14,825 nt of DNA from Lentisphaeria bacterium (GCA_023145395.1 JAGLDW010000003.1:1-14825); one strand, 5' to 3'; positions 1 through 9,126 are shown, numbered from the stretch's first letter. A program made the numbers and translations. The notes: generated by a model from the sequence alone, not told the origin.

Positions 1-1799
1 CGTTTCCTGCTCATCTCAGCATGCGCCAGGTAGGGCAGGATGAGCCGGCTCTTGGCCATGGCGAAGTAGTCGTGGAAGAATCTTGCCCGTTGCTTCTGCC
101 TCTCCGTCCCGGCCAGCTCAACGGTCTTCGCCAACAGCCTCTCGGCCTCCAGCACATCCTCCCGCGTCAAGGCGTCCATGTATCCACACTCGCGCCTCTG
201 GAGGAACGGCGCGACGAACTCGCCATCGATGCGCTGCCTGTACCAGTCCGTCTGAATAACGCGACGCGTCCAGTATTCCTCCCAGATCGCGAAGTACTTG
301 GCCATATAGGGGGCCGCCTTCTTGCCGACTGTCAACTCATACCACTCGTCCAAGATGCCGTCGGCATCCAAGTCGATGTCCCATTGCAGCCTCCATCTCA
401 GGTACTCCTGCGGTGCGTTCTTGAAGTACTTGCCGGGGTGTATCTCATCCTGGTAGAACCTCAACCCATTCCTGTGCAGGTACTTCAGGGTCTTGGTCAT
501 ATGGCGTGCATAGAACGCGGGAATGAAGTAGGAGCCCTCGAAGGTGTAGTCCCACCAGCCAAACGTGGGCGCCGCTTTGCTCCAGGCGTCCACGTGTTGC
601 TCGGACTTGCGCCTGCCGACCGTGGGATCGGCGAAGTATCTCGTCTCCCAGGCCAAGACGGGCACGATATGGTCGTCCAGGACGATGCCTCGGGGCGGCG
701 GAGACACGCGGGAATACGCCAGGAGGCCGAAGTACCGGTCAGGATACTTCTGCCGCACCTTCTTCACGACTGCGTTCGCCCATTCGTAGTACGACTGGGA
801 TTGGCACCATTCGGGGAAGTCCTTGTTCCTCTCCCTGCACGGGGCACACTCGCAGATGTGGGCGCCATCGTTGATCCCAAGCGAGTAGGAATAGGCGCCG
901 GGGTTCTTGTCGAAGTGCTCGATGATGTTCCTCGCCGCCTGGTCGGCTATGCCTTCGGCGGTGTAACATGGCTCCCAACCGTGGATATACCCCTTGCGGC
1001 GTTTCATGCTAGCATCGGGCACGACACGCTTGCCATTGATGAACGGGAAGAAGTGGGGATGCGTCTTGCCGTATTTCTCGGGGTCTATGATGTTGCCGAC
1101 ATTGTGGTTGAAGCGGAGTCCCGCGCCGCTCAGGTAGCCCATCCGACGGCTCCAGCGCACCGGCGCCCATCTCTCCCCGCCGGCGAACACCTTCCCATAG
1201 CCGCTCGCCTGCCGCAGCAGGAAGGACGGCTCCTTGCGGACGTTCCTGACGGGCACAGTCAGCGTGTCCAGCTTGGGCACGTGCTCGCCCAACTCCCCCG
1301 GGAGCAGCCACCTGATGCCCAGGTGTGTTCGCAGGAAGTAGACCACCCCATCCCTTGTGTTGGCCTCATACGATTCAAGAGGAATGCCGGCGATCACGAT
1401 GTTCCGCTTGTCCGGGAAGGCAATCACGAAGCCCTGGGGTCTGGGCAGGTCGAGATCCAGCTTCTTGACGTAGTCGGTCATGCCGACATGGATATGGATG
1501 AGACCGTCATCCCTCGTCTGGTTGGTGAGCACCTCTGGCTCAGCGCCGGTGCTCTTGCGCGTGTAGGAGACGAGGTCAGCCGCAGCCAGGTGCAGTCCGT
1601 CGATGGGGTAGCGAGCGCGCTTGCCTTCCGGCTGGTACGGTGTCCCGGGAGTCTCGGCCACCACGATCCTGAATAGCGCTTTCCTGTTCTTCACCAAGAG
1701 GACGCTCTGGGCAACATGGCCGTCCTCGTTCTCCACCGCGTGTGCGGGGTTCCACGTCAGAGCCGCCAAGACGATCGGTAGCGCACTGAGTATTCTCAT
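1..1799 (-). CDS. Secreted DUF4838-domain protein, partial (C-terminus beyond left edge)
   Basis: 599 codons are open from an ATG at 1799 to the window edge with no stop, so the C-terminus is missing. The start is supported by GGAGAAGG (complement of 1804-1811) just upstream and by a signal peptide (MRILSALPIVLAALTWNPAHA). Residues about 25-150 look like the alpha/beta N-terminal domain found in GH20/GH67-type enzymes. Residues about 190-460 match my recollection of DUF4838, including SLGINDG followed by the Cys cluster CECAPC (C316, C318, C321), which could bind a metal. DUF4838 proteins are exported, often sit in polysaccharide loci of PVC bacteria and Bacteroidota, and have no firmly assigned reaction; a glycosidase-like TIM barrel is the usual guess. 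It is the last of five co-directional genes, but the 249-bp gap with a 54-bp palindrome upstream may separate its expression from the GH16 gene. The family call is fairly secure; the enzymatic activity is unknown. Confidence 0.85.
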   Translation of the reverse strand, partial: MRILSALPIVLAALTWNPAHAVENEDGHVAQSVLLVKNRKALFRIVVAETPGTPYQPEGKRARYPIDGLHLAAADLVSYTRKSTGAEPEVLTNQTRDDGLIHIHVGMTDYVKKLDLDLPRPQGFVIAFPDKRNIVIAGIPLESYEANTRDGVVYFLRTHLGIRWLLPGELGEHVPKLDTLTVPVRNVRKEPSFLLRQASGYGKVFAGGERWAPVRWSRRMGYLSGAGLRFNHNVGNIIDPEKYGKTHPHFFPFINGKRVVPDASMKRRKGYIHGWEPCYTAEGIADQAARNIIEHFDKNPGAYSYSLGINDGAHICECAPCRERNKDFPEWCQSQSYYEWANAVVKKVRQKYPDRYFGLLAYSRVSPPPRGIVLDDHIVPVLAWETRYFADPTVGRRKSEQHVDAWSKAAPTFGWWDYTFEGSYFIPAFYARHMTKTLKYLHRNGLRFYQDEIHPGKYFKNAPQEYLRWRLQWDIDLDADGILDEWYELTVGKKAAPYMAKYFAIWEEYWTRRVIQTDWYRQRIDGEFVAPFLQRRECGYMDALTREDVLEAERLLAKTVELAGTERQKQRARFFHDYFAMAKSRLILPYLAHAEMSRK

Positions 1800-1875
1800 C
1801 GAGCCTTCTCCGAGCTGTGTGATGTCAGGTGCCCCTTCACAGTCTTCCCCTTAGGGTCCGCGCGGAAATAACTTA

Positions 1876-1929
1876 CCATTTTGCTCGTCGGTTACAGACC
1901 CGCGGGTCTGTAACCGACGAGCAAAATGG
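1876..1929. repeat. Perfect 54-bp palindrome (27-bp arms, no spacer)
   Basis: Each arm runs from CCATTTTGCTCG at the outside to CAGACCCG at the centre. The symmetry point lies between 1902 and 1903, and the flanking bases (A1875, C1930) do not pair. It lies in the gap between the GH16 stop and the DUF4838 start. As RNA it would fold into a stem of about 25 bp with a minimal loop. Neither side has a clear U-tract, so a classical intrinsic terminator is not well supported. A processing or stabilising hairpin, a small mobile repeat or a DNA-binding site are alternatives. Confidence 0.9.
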
Positions 1930-2048
1930 CCGCTGTGATATCGGTCAATGATTTGCGGTTGTTTCGGATATTGTCGAGAGAGGGCTGCGACCAGCACCGA
2001 ACATGCAGAGCCCGAGCATGCTTCGCACGCCATTTTCGTATTCGATGG

Positions 2049-4346
2049 TCACCTGGCCGCTTTCCTGAACTCGAATCCCCCGAAATTGGTGTGGGCTGTC
2101 TTGATGCCTCCGAAGTCCACGATGAGCTGATGCAGCCCGGCAGTCAGGTGCACGCGCCGCTGCCCGATGGGTTTGATGGGTTGCCGCCAGCTGTTCCCCG
2201 AATACCAGGTTGAAGCCAGTTTCCACGTGGCGGCCTCGGTGCCGTCCAGCTTGAGCCGGATGGTCTCGGACTGGTCGGTTTGAACAGCTCCCCCGGTCCG
2301 CTTCTCGTAGTCCGGGCGATTCATGAACAGCTCGACATCATAGTCCCCGGTTTCGGCTACCTCGATGCGATACGTCACCCAGCTTGCCATGGAGGTGCCC
2401 ACCGGGATCGCGGTTTCGAGACTCATGGGGATCTCGTCCGTGCGCCATGGCAGTCTTGGGTCCGCCTTTGTGCTCCGCGTGTGGAAGGCAACACCGTTCC
2501 CCCCCTCGTCGTAGTGGCCAGCCACGAGGCGGCCGGGGATCTGCTGCGGTTTGCCGCCGAAGGCCGTGCCCGTGTACTCCCGCCCCGTCAGAACCTTCAC
2601 CGTCAACGGCTTCGAGAGGCCGATCAGGCCGTCACTGTCTTTCGCCATCGCTATGAGCGTGTTGTCCCCCGGGAAGAGATTGGTGACGGTGAACTCGTGC
2701 TCGAGCACCGACGCGTCCATGGTGGCTTCCGCCCGGATGTATCCCGAAGAAAATAGGTACAGGCTCTTCACGGCGCCGTCGCGGTCCTCGGCATGCACCC
2801 GGAAAGTCACCGGCTGCCCCAACCGCACGTCTTTCGCGGGTGTGCCAAGCACAATTGTCACGCTTGGCACCGTTTTTTCGCCCAAGTCCTCGTCATAGAT
2901 GCGGACGTAGTCCACCACCAACTGATCCGGGAAGGTTGCATCCTCAAGTCGACCATAGAACGGTTTGTGCTTCTCGTCTTTGGGGGCTCGCAGACAGCCG
3001 CTGCACCAGACGTGTTGGGGCACGGTGGTAATGGGGACATCGCGGTATGTCTGACGAAGCGTCTCCTGTCCGTCCACGTAGAAAATGTGCTCCAGCGGCG
3101 TCCATTCGACGGCCACGGTGTGCCAGCCATCGTACTGTTCCATGTGTACTTTTGTGCCCTTGGACACTCGGCCCACCCGGGCGCGGGCCATCATGTCGTT
3201 GCCGCCGATGCCCTTGCCGTCGCCTTGGTCCACGACTCTTGACAGCCCGGCGGTAGCATGGTAGCAATGGCTGATGTCATTCGACTTCTTGGGTTTGTAG
3301 AAGTCCTCGAAGATGTCGAATTCCTGCGGAAACAGGAACGTGTCATGCCCTTCGCCATAGGGGACGCCGGATAGCCAGACTGCGGTCCACCAACCGGGCT
3401 GGGTCGAGAACTGCACGCGCGTCTCGAAGTAGCCGTAGGCCTTCTCGAACGTCCGGGTGTTGATGCCTCGGGTGAAGCGAACGGTTCCGTCCTCGTCCCG
3501 GGTCAGGCGGATGAGCAGATGCCCCTTGCCGTCGACGGCGCAGTTCTCTTCCGCGTACTTGGTTGCTATTCCGGGGACGTTCCATGGATTGTCGGGTCTG
3601 CGGATCTGCCAACGGTCCAAGTCAATGGTCGTGCCCTCGAACTCCTCAGCCCAGACCAGTTTCCACTTTCGCCCCGCAGGAGGCCCCTCGCGGTACCTGG
3701 CTCTCGTAACCTGGGCTTCTCTCTTGGGCCGAGCCTGGCCTTTGATGGCGGGGTTGCGCAGATCCACGGGGCCGCCCACGGCCAGGAGCGACGATGCCTT
3801 GCCGCTCACGAAGCGCACGACGAGAATGTGGTTGCCTGCCGTCACCTTAGTAGTGGCGGTGAAATCATGGATGCATGGCGGCCAGCTTCCGTTCCCTGAC
3901 GCACTGCTCAGTGTTTCGCTGATCGAGGCGCCGTCGAGATACGCCTCGTACCACCAGTCGGCACCAAACCCGAACGTCACGGGACCGGTCTTCTCCACGG
4001 TGAACGGGATGTAGACGAACGCCGTTTTGCCGACGACGGCATCGCCTTTCGCACCGATGAATGGTGCCAGATCAAGCACGCGCTTCGCATCGAACTTGGC
4101 GCTGCGAGCCCCGATGCGCTTCCCGCCGAGGTCGAGCGTCTCCGGAAGGGTCAGGAGCTCTGCGGCGGCGGGAACTCCGTCCTCTCTCTCGAACGGCGCG
4201 AACACGACGCACGATGCCGACAGCACCAGATTGCCGGATACAGCCTGCTTGGTCTCGGCTGCTTCAGCGGGACGATTCGCGCCCAGGCAAAGGGAGACGA
4301 CCAGACCGGCCAACGATAGAGTTTCCCACCGACTTCGCATCTTCAT
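2049..4346 (-). CDS. Secreted GH16 endo-beta-glycanase with Ig-like and C-terminal CBM6-like domains
   Basis: A 765-aa exported glycoside hydrolase expected to cut internal beta-1,3 or beta-1,4 links in laminarin-, agar-, carrageenan- or porphyran-like glycans. A signal peptide (about 1-30, ending AEA) is followed by a beta-rich, galactose-binding-like region (about 35-200). The GH16 domain spans about 225-487 and carries the motif EFDIFE: Glu342 nucleophile, Asp344, Glu347 acid/base. This is the beta-bulge ExDxxE form, seen in laminarinases and agarases rather than in lichenases. Next come a bacterial Ig-like domain (about 490-585) and a CBM6/35-like jelly roll (about 590-765; GGNGVAFHTR near its start). 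Two starts compete: TTG at 4355 and ATG at 4346. I chose 4346 because AGGA (complement of 4357-4360) is 10 nt from it but too close to the TTG. The fold and catalytic residues are clear; substrate specificity is not. Confidence 0.92.
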   Translation of the reverse strand: MKMRSRWETLSLAGLVVSLCLGANRPAEAAETKQAVSGNLVLSASCVVFAPFEREDGVPAAAELLTLPETLDLGGKRIGARSAKFDAKRVLDLAPFIGAKGDAVVGKTAFVYIPFTVEKTGPVTFGFGADWWYEAYLDGASISETLSSASGNGSWPPCIHDFTATTKVTAGNHILVVRFVSGKASSLLAVGGPVDLRNPAIKGQARPKREAQVTRARYREGPPAGRKWKLVWAEEFEGTTIDLDRWQIRRPDNPWNVPGIATKYAEENCAVDGKGHLLIRLTRDEDGTVRFTRGINTRTFEKAYGYFETRVQFSTQPGWWTAVWLSGVPYGEGHDTFLFPQEFDIFEDFYKPKKSNDISHCYHATAGLSRVVDQGDGKGIGGNDMMARARVGRVSKGTKVHMEQYDGWHTVAVEWTPLEHIFYVDGQETLRQTYRDVPITTVPQHVWCSGCLRAPKDEKHKPFYGRLEDATFPDQLVVDYVRIYDEDLGEKTVPSVTIVLGTPAKDVRLGQPVTFRVHAEDRDGAVKSLYLFSSGYIRAEATMDASVLEHEFTVTNLFPGDNTLIAMAKDSDGLIGLSKPLTVKVLTGREYTGTAFGGKPQQIPGRLVAGHYDEGGNGVAFHTRSTKADPRLPWRTDEIPMSLETAIPVGTSMASWVTYRIEVAETGDYDVELFMNRPDYEKRTGGAVQTDQSETIRLKLDGTEAATWKLASTWYSGNSWRQPIKPIGQRRVHLTAGLHQLIVDFGGIKTAHTNFGGFEFRKAAR

Positions 4347-4452
4347 GTTGCTCAATTCCTATGGAAGTTTTCCACCGCATTCATCACGGATTCACGAGAA
4401 ACCGTACATGGCTGTCCTCGCTATGCAGGTTTTCCCACTATCTGGCTTCGGC

Positions 4453-5916
4453 CTACAGCCGGGCCAGCATGGCGTGGACTTTTTCCTCGAAAAGCGCCTG
4501 CCACTCGGGAGCCAGAATGGAGTCGCTGTCCTCCTGGGCGTTGCCCCGGTTCTCCAACTGCTCCGCAGTGGGCGCATAGTAGATGTAGCCATTCGTGTTG
4601 GTGGCGACGAACGTGAGCTTGCGGGGCGCCCTGCTCTTGATGCCGAGTCCGATCTGCACGGACAATTCCCCCGGAAATGTGACCATCACGAAGTCCCCTA
4701 CTTTCAACGCCAGGATCTCGATCTCGATGGTGTTGGAGCCCGCCGCTTCGTTCTGCGCCTGGTGCATTTTCAGCAGTCCGAGATTCACTTGGAGTCGGGT
4801 CAGCTGCTCCATGACGAGAATATTTTTCCGGTAGCGCTCGACATTGCTTTTGTTCCGTGCGTCCTGCTGCTTCAGATCGTCTCTTCCCAGCGCCCGCTCG
4901 TACAGATAGCGGTGCGAGGCGTAGGAGGGGAAATCGGGGGAGAGGCTGTGCTTCGCCACCAGATGCAGAAACTCCTTCAGGTCGATGCTGGTCCCCGCGA
5001 GGGACTGCAGCAGTCGCATCTGCTCCGTCTGCGTGGCTTCGATGAAGGGCCTGAGATCGGCTCGCGGTAGCTCGAGTGTTTCACGAACAACCCGCAGCTC
5101 CCCCTCGGCGTCACAGGATATCTGTCCAAGCGCCTTCAGTACACTCAGTCCGAGCATGCTGCCCAGCGGTTCCGCATCCCGGGGGTGATCGACATCCTTG
5201 TAGAAAACTGGATTGATGTCGCCGCCGCATCCCTGTAGAAACAGGGCGGTCGCGTCGTGTCCCAGACTGTCCTCGATCGCCTGCGACGCGAAACCTGCGA
5301 TGTCCGCAGTGTTTCCCCCATTGGGCACGGTCTGAATGGGGTGGCAGGCGAAATTATAGACCACGGCTAGCGGGCGTCCGTCCTCCCGGTCCAGTCGCAG
5401 CACCCCGATTTCCGGGTCCACGGGACCGACGGCGGCGACTTCCTCGTCCGGCGGCAGCGAATAGGCATGGCGCACATCCGCTTCGCGTCCATTCTTGAGC
5501 TTGAGCCGACGGTTTTCCATGATCCTGTCTTCGTGGCCGGCGCCAGCGCCAATGGTCACTGGGACCATCGTCCCGCACGCTTCCATCACTGCTTGCACAG
5601 CCAAGTCCTCGGCATCCGCGCAGACAGTGCCATGGCAGTGGCTGGCGCCCATGAGCATGTTTTCTGGATCGAGGCCGAGTTCCGCGTGGATTCGGGATCG
5701 GACGTTGGGGACAAACTCGTTTCCAATCCGACCGATTTCACCAAGTGCAACCGCATCGACGGTCACCAACACCACCGTCGTGGCACCGTTACTCAGCGCC
5801 AGCGCTTTGACGTACAGCGGGTCGTTGACAGCGCCAGCGTCGTAGTCAGTGATATCCGCCCGGCCAACTCCCGCTCGGAACTGAGTGACGCTATTCTCTT
5901 GCTGTGATGCAGTCAT
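4453..5916 (-). CDS. Neutral/alkaline ceramidase-family hydrolase-like protein (cytoplasmic, nucleophile Ser absent)
   Basis: A 487-aa protein of the neutral/alkaline non-lysosomal ceramidase family (N-terminal domain type), whose characterised members are zinc amidases. The likely zinc ligands are visible: His93 and His95 in SHCHG, His192 in FACHP, Glu417 in FPGEL and a Tyr in NGYIYY (444-447). The catalytic loop reads GCGGDINP, with Asn235 where classical ceramidases have Ser (GDVSPN), so amide hydrolysis by the known mechanism is doubtful. It is much shorter than classical ceramidases (about 650-780 aa) and lacks most of their C-terminal domain. No signal peptide is present, unlike the neighbouring genes. 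ATG at 5916 is preferred over TTG at 5922 because AGAGGA (complement of 5924-5929) lies 7 nt from the ATG. It starts 33 bp after the stop of the 1026-aa gene, so the two are probably cotranscribed. The substrate is unknown. Confidence 0.85.
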   Translation of the reverse strand: MTASQQENSVTQFRAGVGRADITDYDAGAVNDPLYVKALALSNGATTVVLVTVDAVALGEIGRIGNEFVPNVRSRIHAELGLDPENMLMGASHCHGTVCADAEDLAVQAVMEACGTMVPVTIGAGAGHEDRIMENRRLKLKNGREADVRHAYSLPPDEEVAAVGPVDPEIGVLRLDREDGRPLAVVYNFACHPIQTVPNGGNTADIAGFASQAIEDSLGHDATALFLQGCGGDINPVFYKDVDHPRDAEPLGSMLGLSVLKALGQISCDAEGELRVVRETLELPRADLRPFIEATQTEQMRLLQSLAGTSIDLKEFLHLVAKHSLSPDFPSYASHRYLYERALGRDDLKQQDARNKSNVERYRKNILVMEQLTRLQVNLGLLKMHQAQNEAAGSNTIEIEILALKVGDFVMVTFPGELSVQIGLGIKSRAPRKLTFVATNTNGYIYYAPTAEQLENRGNAQEDSDSILAPEWQALFEEKVHAMLARL

Positions 5917-5949
5917 GGCCAAATCCTCTTGTTTCCACTTTTTGCACGG

Positions 5950-8900
5950 CTACTTGGTCTGCAGGAGGAAGAGCGCGTCCCGCTCGCCGAGGGTCACGGT
6001 GCGGCCGACCGGGTTGCCATTGTTGGCGGAGAAATCCTGGTGTCGGGTTGCCTGGATCCTGCGGTACTGCTTGCCGGCGCTGATGGCCTGCAGGTCGAAA
6101 GTGTACGGCTTGCGCGCGGGGTTCGCAAGGACCAGGCCATTCTGAAACACGCGGAACATGGTGTCTGGATGAGCGTGTGCGGACACGGACTCGATGACGA
6201 CCGGCTCGGTGGACTCGATGGCGAAGGAAAGATTGACGTGCGTGGTGCGAACCTTGCGGAAATAGAATCCCGAAGTGAAGGACCGCTCGTTCACCCAGGT
6301 CATGTACTCCACCGAACGGGTCACTTCAGACTCCGACGCCCCACGAGTCACGATTCTGACATCTCCCCAGTACGCCTGATCGGTGGTGGAATCGTCCTTG
6401 GGACCGACATCCGCGACGAACTTCAGGCAGGTTCGTTTGCCGGCGTACGTAGTCAGCGGCACCGTCTGGGGCAACCAGGCATGCTTGTTGGAAGATGCCT
6501 CGAACAACAACGAGAAAGAGCCGACACCGGCATCCGTCACAGACGCCGCATAGACGCGGAACCAGACGCCGTCCGAGCGCGCCGGACTCTTTTCGGCCAT
6601 GCCCATGGAGAAACGCAGCTCCGTGTTGGCGGGGATGTCGGCCTCCTGGGTCCAAAATGTGTACCCAGTGTCGTTTCGCCATGGTGGATGGGTGAAAACG
6701 GCCGCGAGAGTGCGGTCTCCGATGGTCACGGCGCGTCTGCGGAGAGCGATGGCGCCCGTCGCCCGGTCGAGGGGTTCTTCACCGCGACCGCGGATGCACA
6801 TGCCCGTCTCCATCGGGTCGTTCGCCAGAAGATTGATCAGGCCTCCGGCGGCGGTGATTCGAGCGAAGCGCGCCATCTCCCGCGGATGCCCCTGCATGGC
6901 ATTTCCCCTCATGGTGATGGAGATGTAGAGATCCTCGCCATTCGCGGGAATGTTCCGAATGGTGAAGCGAAGGTCCTTGCTCTTCGGATCACTCCCGCGG
7001 ATGGTCACGCCTTGGTCCTCGGCCGAAGCCGTCACTCTCCCTCCGATGCGTCTAGCGAGCGCCTGCCCATGTCCCGTGTCTGCCAGCAGATCGGGGGTCT
7101 GCATGGCCAGATGCACGGCGGCCGCATCCGGGGCGCCCAACCAGCCGAGCACATTGTCGGCGCCGCACACGAACTCGTCCCAAATCGGGAATTTGTTGAA
7201 GGCCGCCTGCTTGCGGTGGGGAGGATGCGCGAAATACGCAGGTAGAGCCTTGCCACCAACATTCAGTGCCGAGTTGTAGGTCAGACGTGCTCCGGTTGCG
7301 GAATTGAGCGGCGTCTCGGCACCATCCCGCAGGCACATGCCCGCGACCGGAAGTGTGTCGCTGACGAGGGGCGCCGCACCCTTTGGTGAGGTGATGCGCA
7401 CAGCGCCCCATGACGCATGGTCCGTGGTCGCGTCCTCGTCCGGACCACAGTCCGCGACGAACTTCAGGCGCACGGTCTTGCCCGCGTAGGCCGCTAGTGA
7501 AATGGACTGGGGCAGCCAGGCGAACTCATTCGACACCTTCTCGAACAGCTTTGTCTCTGTTCCCGCCTGCCCATTCTCCAACACCGCCGCGAACACCTTG
7601 AACCACACGCCATCGGATCGCTCGGGACTCTTTTCCCCCATCCCGATGTGAAAGGTCAGTACGGCATCGGGGGGCACTTCCACATTCCGCTGCCAATAGG
7701 TGTAGCCCGTGTGCTGGGCGGCCCGCGGTGCGGCGGAGTAGCAGAGCATGGCATCGACGAACTGAGCGGCCGCGAACACCAGGCGGTGGCGGGAGAAGGG
7801 AGCCTTCACCTGTTTTGTGCGACCCGGCTTTCCTGGCACTCCCTGGATCCACTTGTGATTGATGTAGTTGAAGACGGGTTTGCGTGCGTTTTGCCGCCAG
7901 AAGGAATGACGGTTGAGCCCACCGGACCAGTCGTCGATCTCCCAGTCCCCAAGGTTCGGCCATCCTTCGCTCTCGATGCCGTTGAAGAGTCCCCAGTTTC
8001 GCTGCGACCGCACGCCCCCCTTGCCCAGAGCGCCGTCGGCTTGGATGATGAAGAGTTCTCCCATGCGAGCGCGGAGTTTTCGCCCAAACTCGACCACCCC
8101 GATTCCGTAGTTGTTCCGACCTCCCACGATCCCGTTGTCCATCTCTCCGTCGCCATTCGTGTCGCCGCGGGTCACGTGGAACAGAACGTCAAACTCAAGC
8201 CCGTCGAAGGCTTCGAGCGTGCCCCCCTTTCCAAACCACTTGGCCAGATCGTCGACGAGGATGTCGGAGCAGGCCTTGCCATTGCGGTCCTTCGGACAAT
8301 GGGTCGAATAGTTGTAGAACCAGAGAAGATGATTCTTGGCGCCCCAGGGTCCCTCCACCGCGTGCGCGGCGGCGCGGGACAGACCCGCCCGGAAGGCGAG
8401 CGGTTTTGTGCCATAGCAACCGCGCTCCACCGTGATGGTGCTGGCCTCCGGATCCAGGGAGACGAGCTTGACCTGTTCGCAATGGATCCAGTCGTGCTTG
8501 CCGCCTTTGATCCCGAACAGAGCAATGTCGTCGTTGCTGGTTTTGTAGCGTCCGGCATTCACGCGGAACTTGCCCGTGCTGGCGACGTGGATGACAGTCT
8601 CTCCTGCCGCCGCTGTCACGTCCTTGGTGATCGTCACGGCCTGGCGGTGGATCCAGTGCCCGGGAAAGTAGTTCGCCCGCTGGTAGACGGGATCGCGGGA
8701 GTTGCCGTTGAAATGCAGCAGCACGACCTGCTCGGGGTGGCGGCGCTTGAACTTTGAGAAAAATTCTGGATTTCTGGGTTCGCGGCCCAGGCATTCCTCT
8801 CCGAGGCATTTCCCCATGATGCCCATGAGTCCGTCAAAATTGCGTTCCCAGTCTTCATAGGCGGGGTATAGCCTGCGGTTGCAGGCGGATTCCGCAGCCC

Positions 8901-9030
8901 GGAAATAGAACACGCGGGGGTAGTCTGGTCCAAGGATTGCGAGCTGCTGTGCGCCTGTCGAGAACCCGCCTGCAACGAGCAGCAATGCTCCGTACAGGGA
9001 CAGTGAATGGATTCTTCCTCTAGTCTTCAA
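5950..9030 (-). CDS. Large secreted glycosidase-like protein with a duplicated ~110-aa module
   Basis: 1026 aa, not assigned to a named family. A signal peptide (about 1-28) is followed by a barrel-like region (about 30-436) with the acidic stretch GLEFDVL and a calcium-loop-like DTNGDGEMD (Asp290-Asp298). A beta-rich module beginning TGYTYW (about 441-546) is followed by a hinge containing GMCLR and ending in AHPPHR (about 550-602). The region starting FNKFPIWDEF (from about 605) looks like a resumption of the first domain. A second hinge (GMCIR to THPPWR, about 732-782) and a second module (TGYTFW, 785-893) follow, then a beta-rich C-terminus. A GTG at 9066 extends the frame, but a TTG at 9030 is preferred: GGAG (complement of 9040-9043) lies 9 nt away and a clean signal peptide begins there. 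A glycan-active role is inferred from context and architecture only. Confidence 0.8.
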   Translation of the reverse strand: MKTRGRIHSLSLYGALLLVAGGFSTGAQQLAILGPDYPRVFYFRAAESACNRRLYPAYEDWERNFDGLMGIMGKCLGEECLGREPRNPEFFSKFKRRHPEQVVLLHFNGNSRDPVYQRANYFPGHWIHRQAVTITKDVTAAAGETVIHVASTGKFRVNAGRYKTSNDDIALFGIKGGKHDWIHCEQVKLVSLDPEASTITVERGCYGTKPLAFRAGLSRAAAHAVEGPWGAKNHLLWFYNYSTHCPKDRNGKACSDILVDDLAKWFGKGGTLEAFDGLEFDVLFHVTRGDTNGDGEMDNGIVGGRNNYGIGVVEFGRKLRARMGELFIIQADGALGKGGVRSQRNWGLFNGIESEGWPNLGDWEIDDWSGGLNRHSFWRQNARKPVFNYINHKWIQGVPGKPGRTKQVKAPFSRHRLVFAAAQFVDAMLCYSAAPRAAQHTGYTYWQRNVEVPPDAVLTFHIGMGEKSPERSDGVWFKVFAAVLENGQAGTETKLFEKVSNEFAWLPQSISLAAYAGKTVRLKFVADCGPDEDATTDHASWGAVRITSPKGAAPLVSDTLPVAGMCLRDGAETPLNSATGARLTYNSALNVGGKALPAYFAHPPHRKQAAFNKFPIWDEFVCGADNVLGWLGAPDAAAVHLAMQTPDLLADTGHGQALARRIGGRVTASAEDQGVTIRGSDPKSKDLRFTIRNIPANGEDLYISITMRGNAMQGHPREMARFARITAAGGLINLLANDPMETGMCIRGRGEEPLDRATGAIALRRRAVTIGDRTLAAVFTHPPWRNDTGYTFWTQEADIPANTELRFSMGMAEKSPARSDGVWFRVYAASVTDAGVGSFSLLFEASSNKHAWLPQTVPLTTYAGKRTCLKFVADVGPKDDSTTDQAYWGDVRIVTRGASESEVTRSVEYMTWVNERSFTSGFYFRKVRTTHVNLSFAIESTEPVVIESVSAHAHPDTMFRVFQNGLVLANPARKPYTFDLQAISAGKQYRRIQATRHQDFSANNGNPVGRTVTLGERDALFLLQTK

Positions 9031-9039
9031 ACTGGCATT

Positions 9040-9043
9040 CTCC
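9040..9043 (-). promoter_or_regulatory. Shine-Dalgarno GGAG selecting a TTG start
   Basis: GGAG on the minus strand, 9 nt before the TTG at 9030. The upstream alternative, GTG at 9066, has no purine-rich element and would add 12 residues ahead of a normal signal peptide. This site decides the start of the 1026-aa gene. Confidence 0.55.
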
Positions 9044-9126
9044 GTTCTGCCGGAACTACGAAACACTGCTGCGCAGGCACTCGCGGTCCGGGACGTCCCG
9101 CACCACCATCGGCTGCCCCCCCCCTA

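Noticed and set aside
21..1676. 551-codon plus-strand open frame at the left edge
   Set aside because: It lies opposite the DUF4838 gene, which has a signal peptide, ribosome site and family motifs; the plus-strand product shows no domain-like features.
1876..1929. Palindrome as a standard intrinsic terminator
   Set aside because: No U-tract follows on either strand and there is no natural loop, so only a general repeat call is supported.
1851..2226. Small open frames on both strands in the gap between the GH16 and DUF4838 genes
   Set aside because: Some run through the palindrome and others overlap the GH16 3' end; none has a convincing ribosome site or recognisable product.
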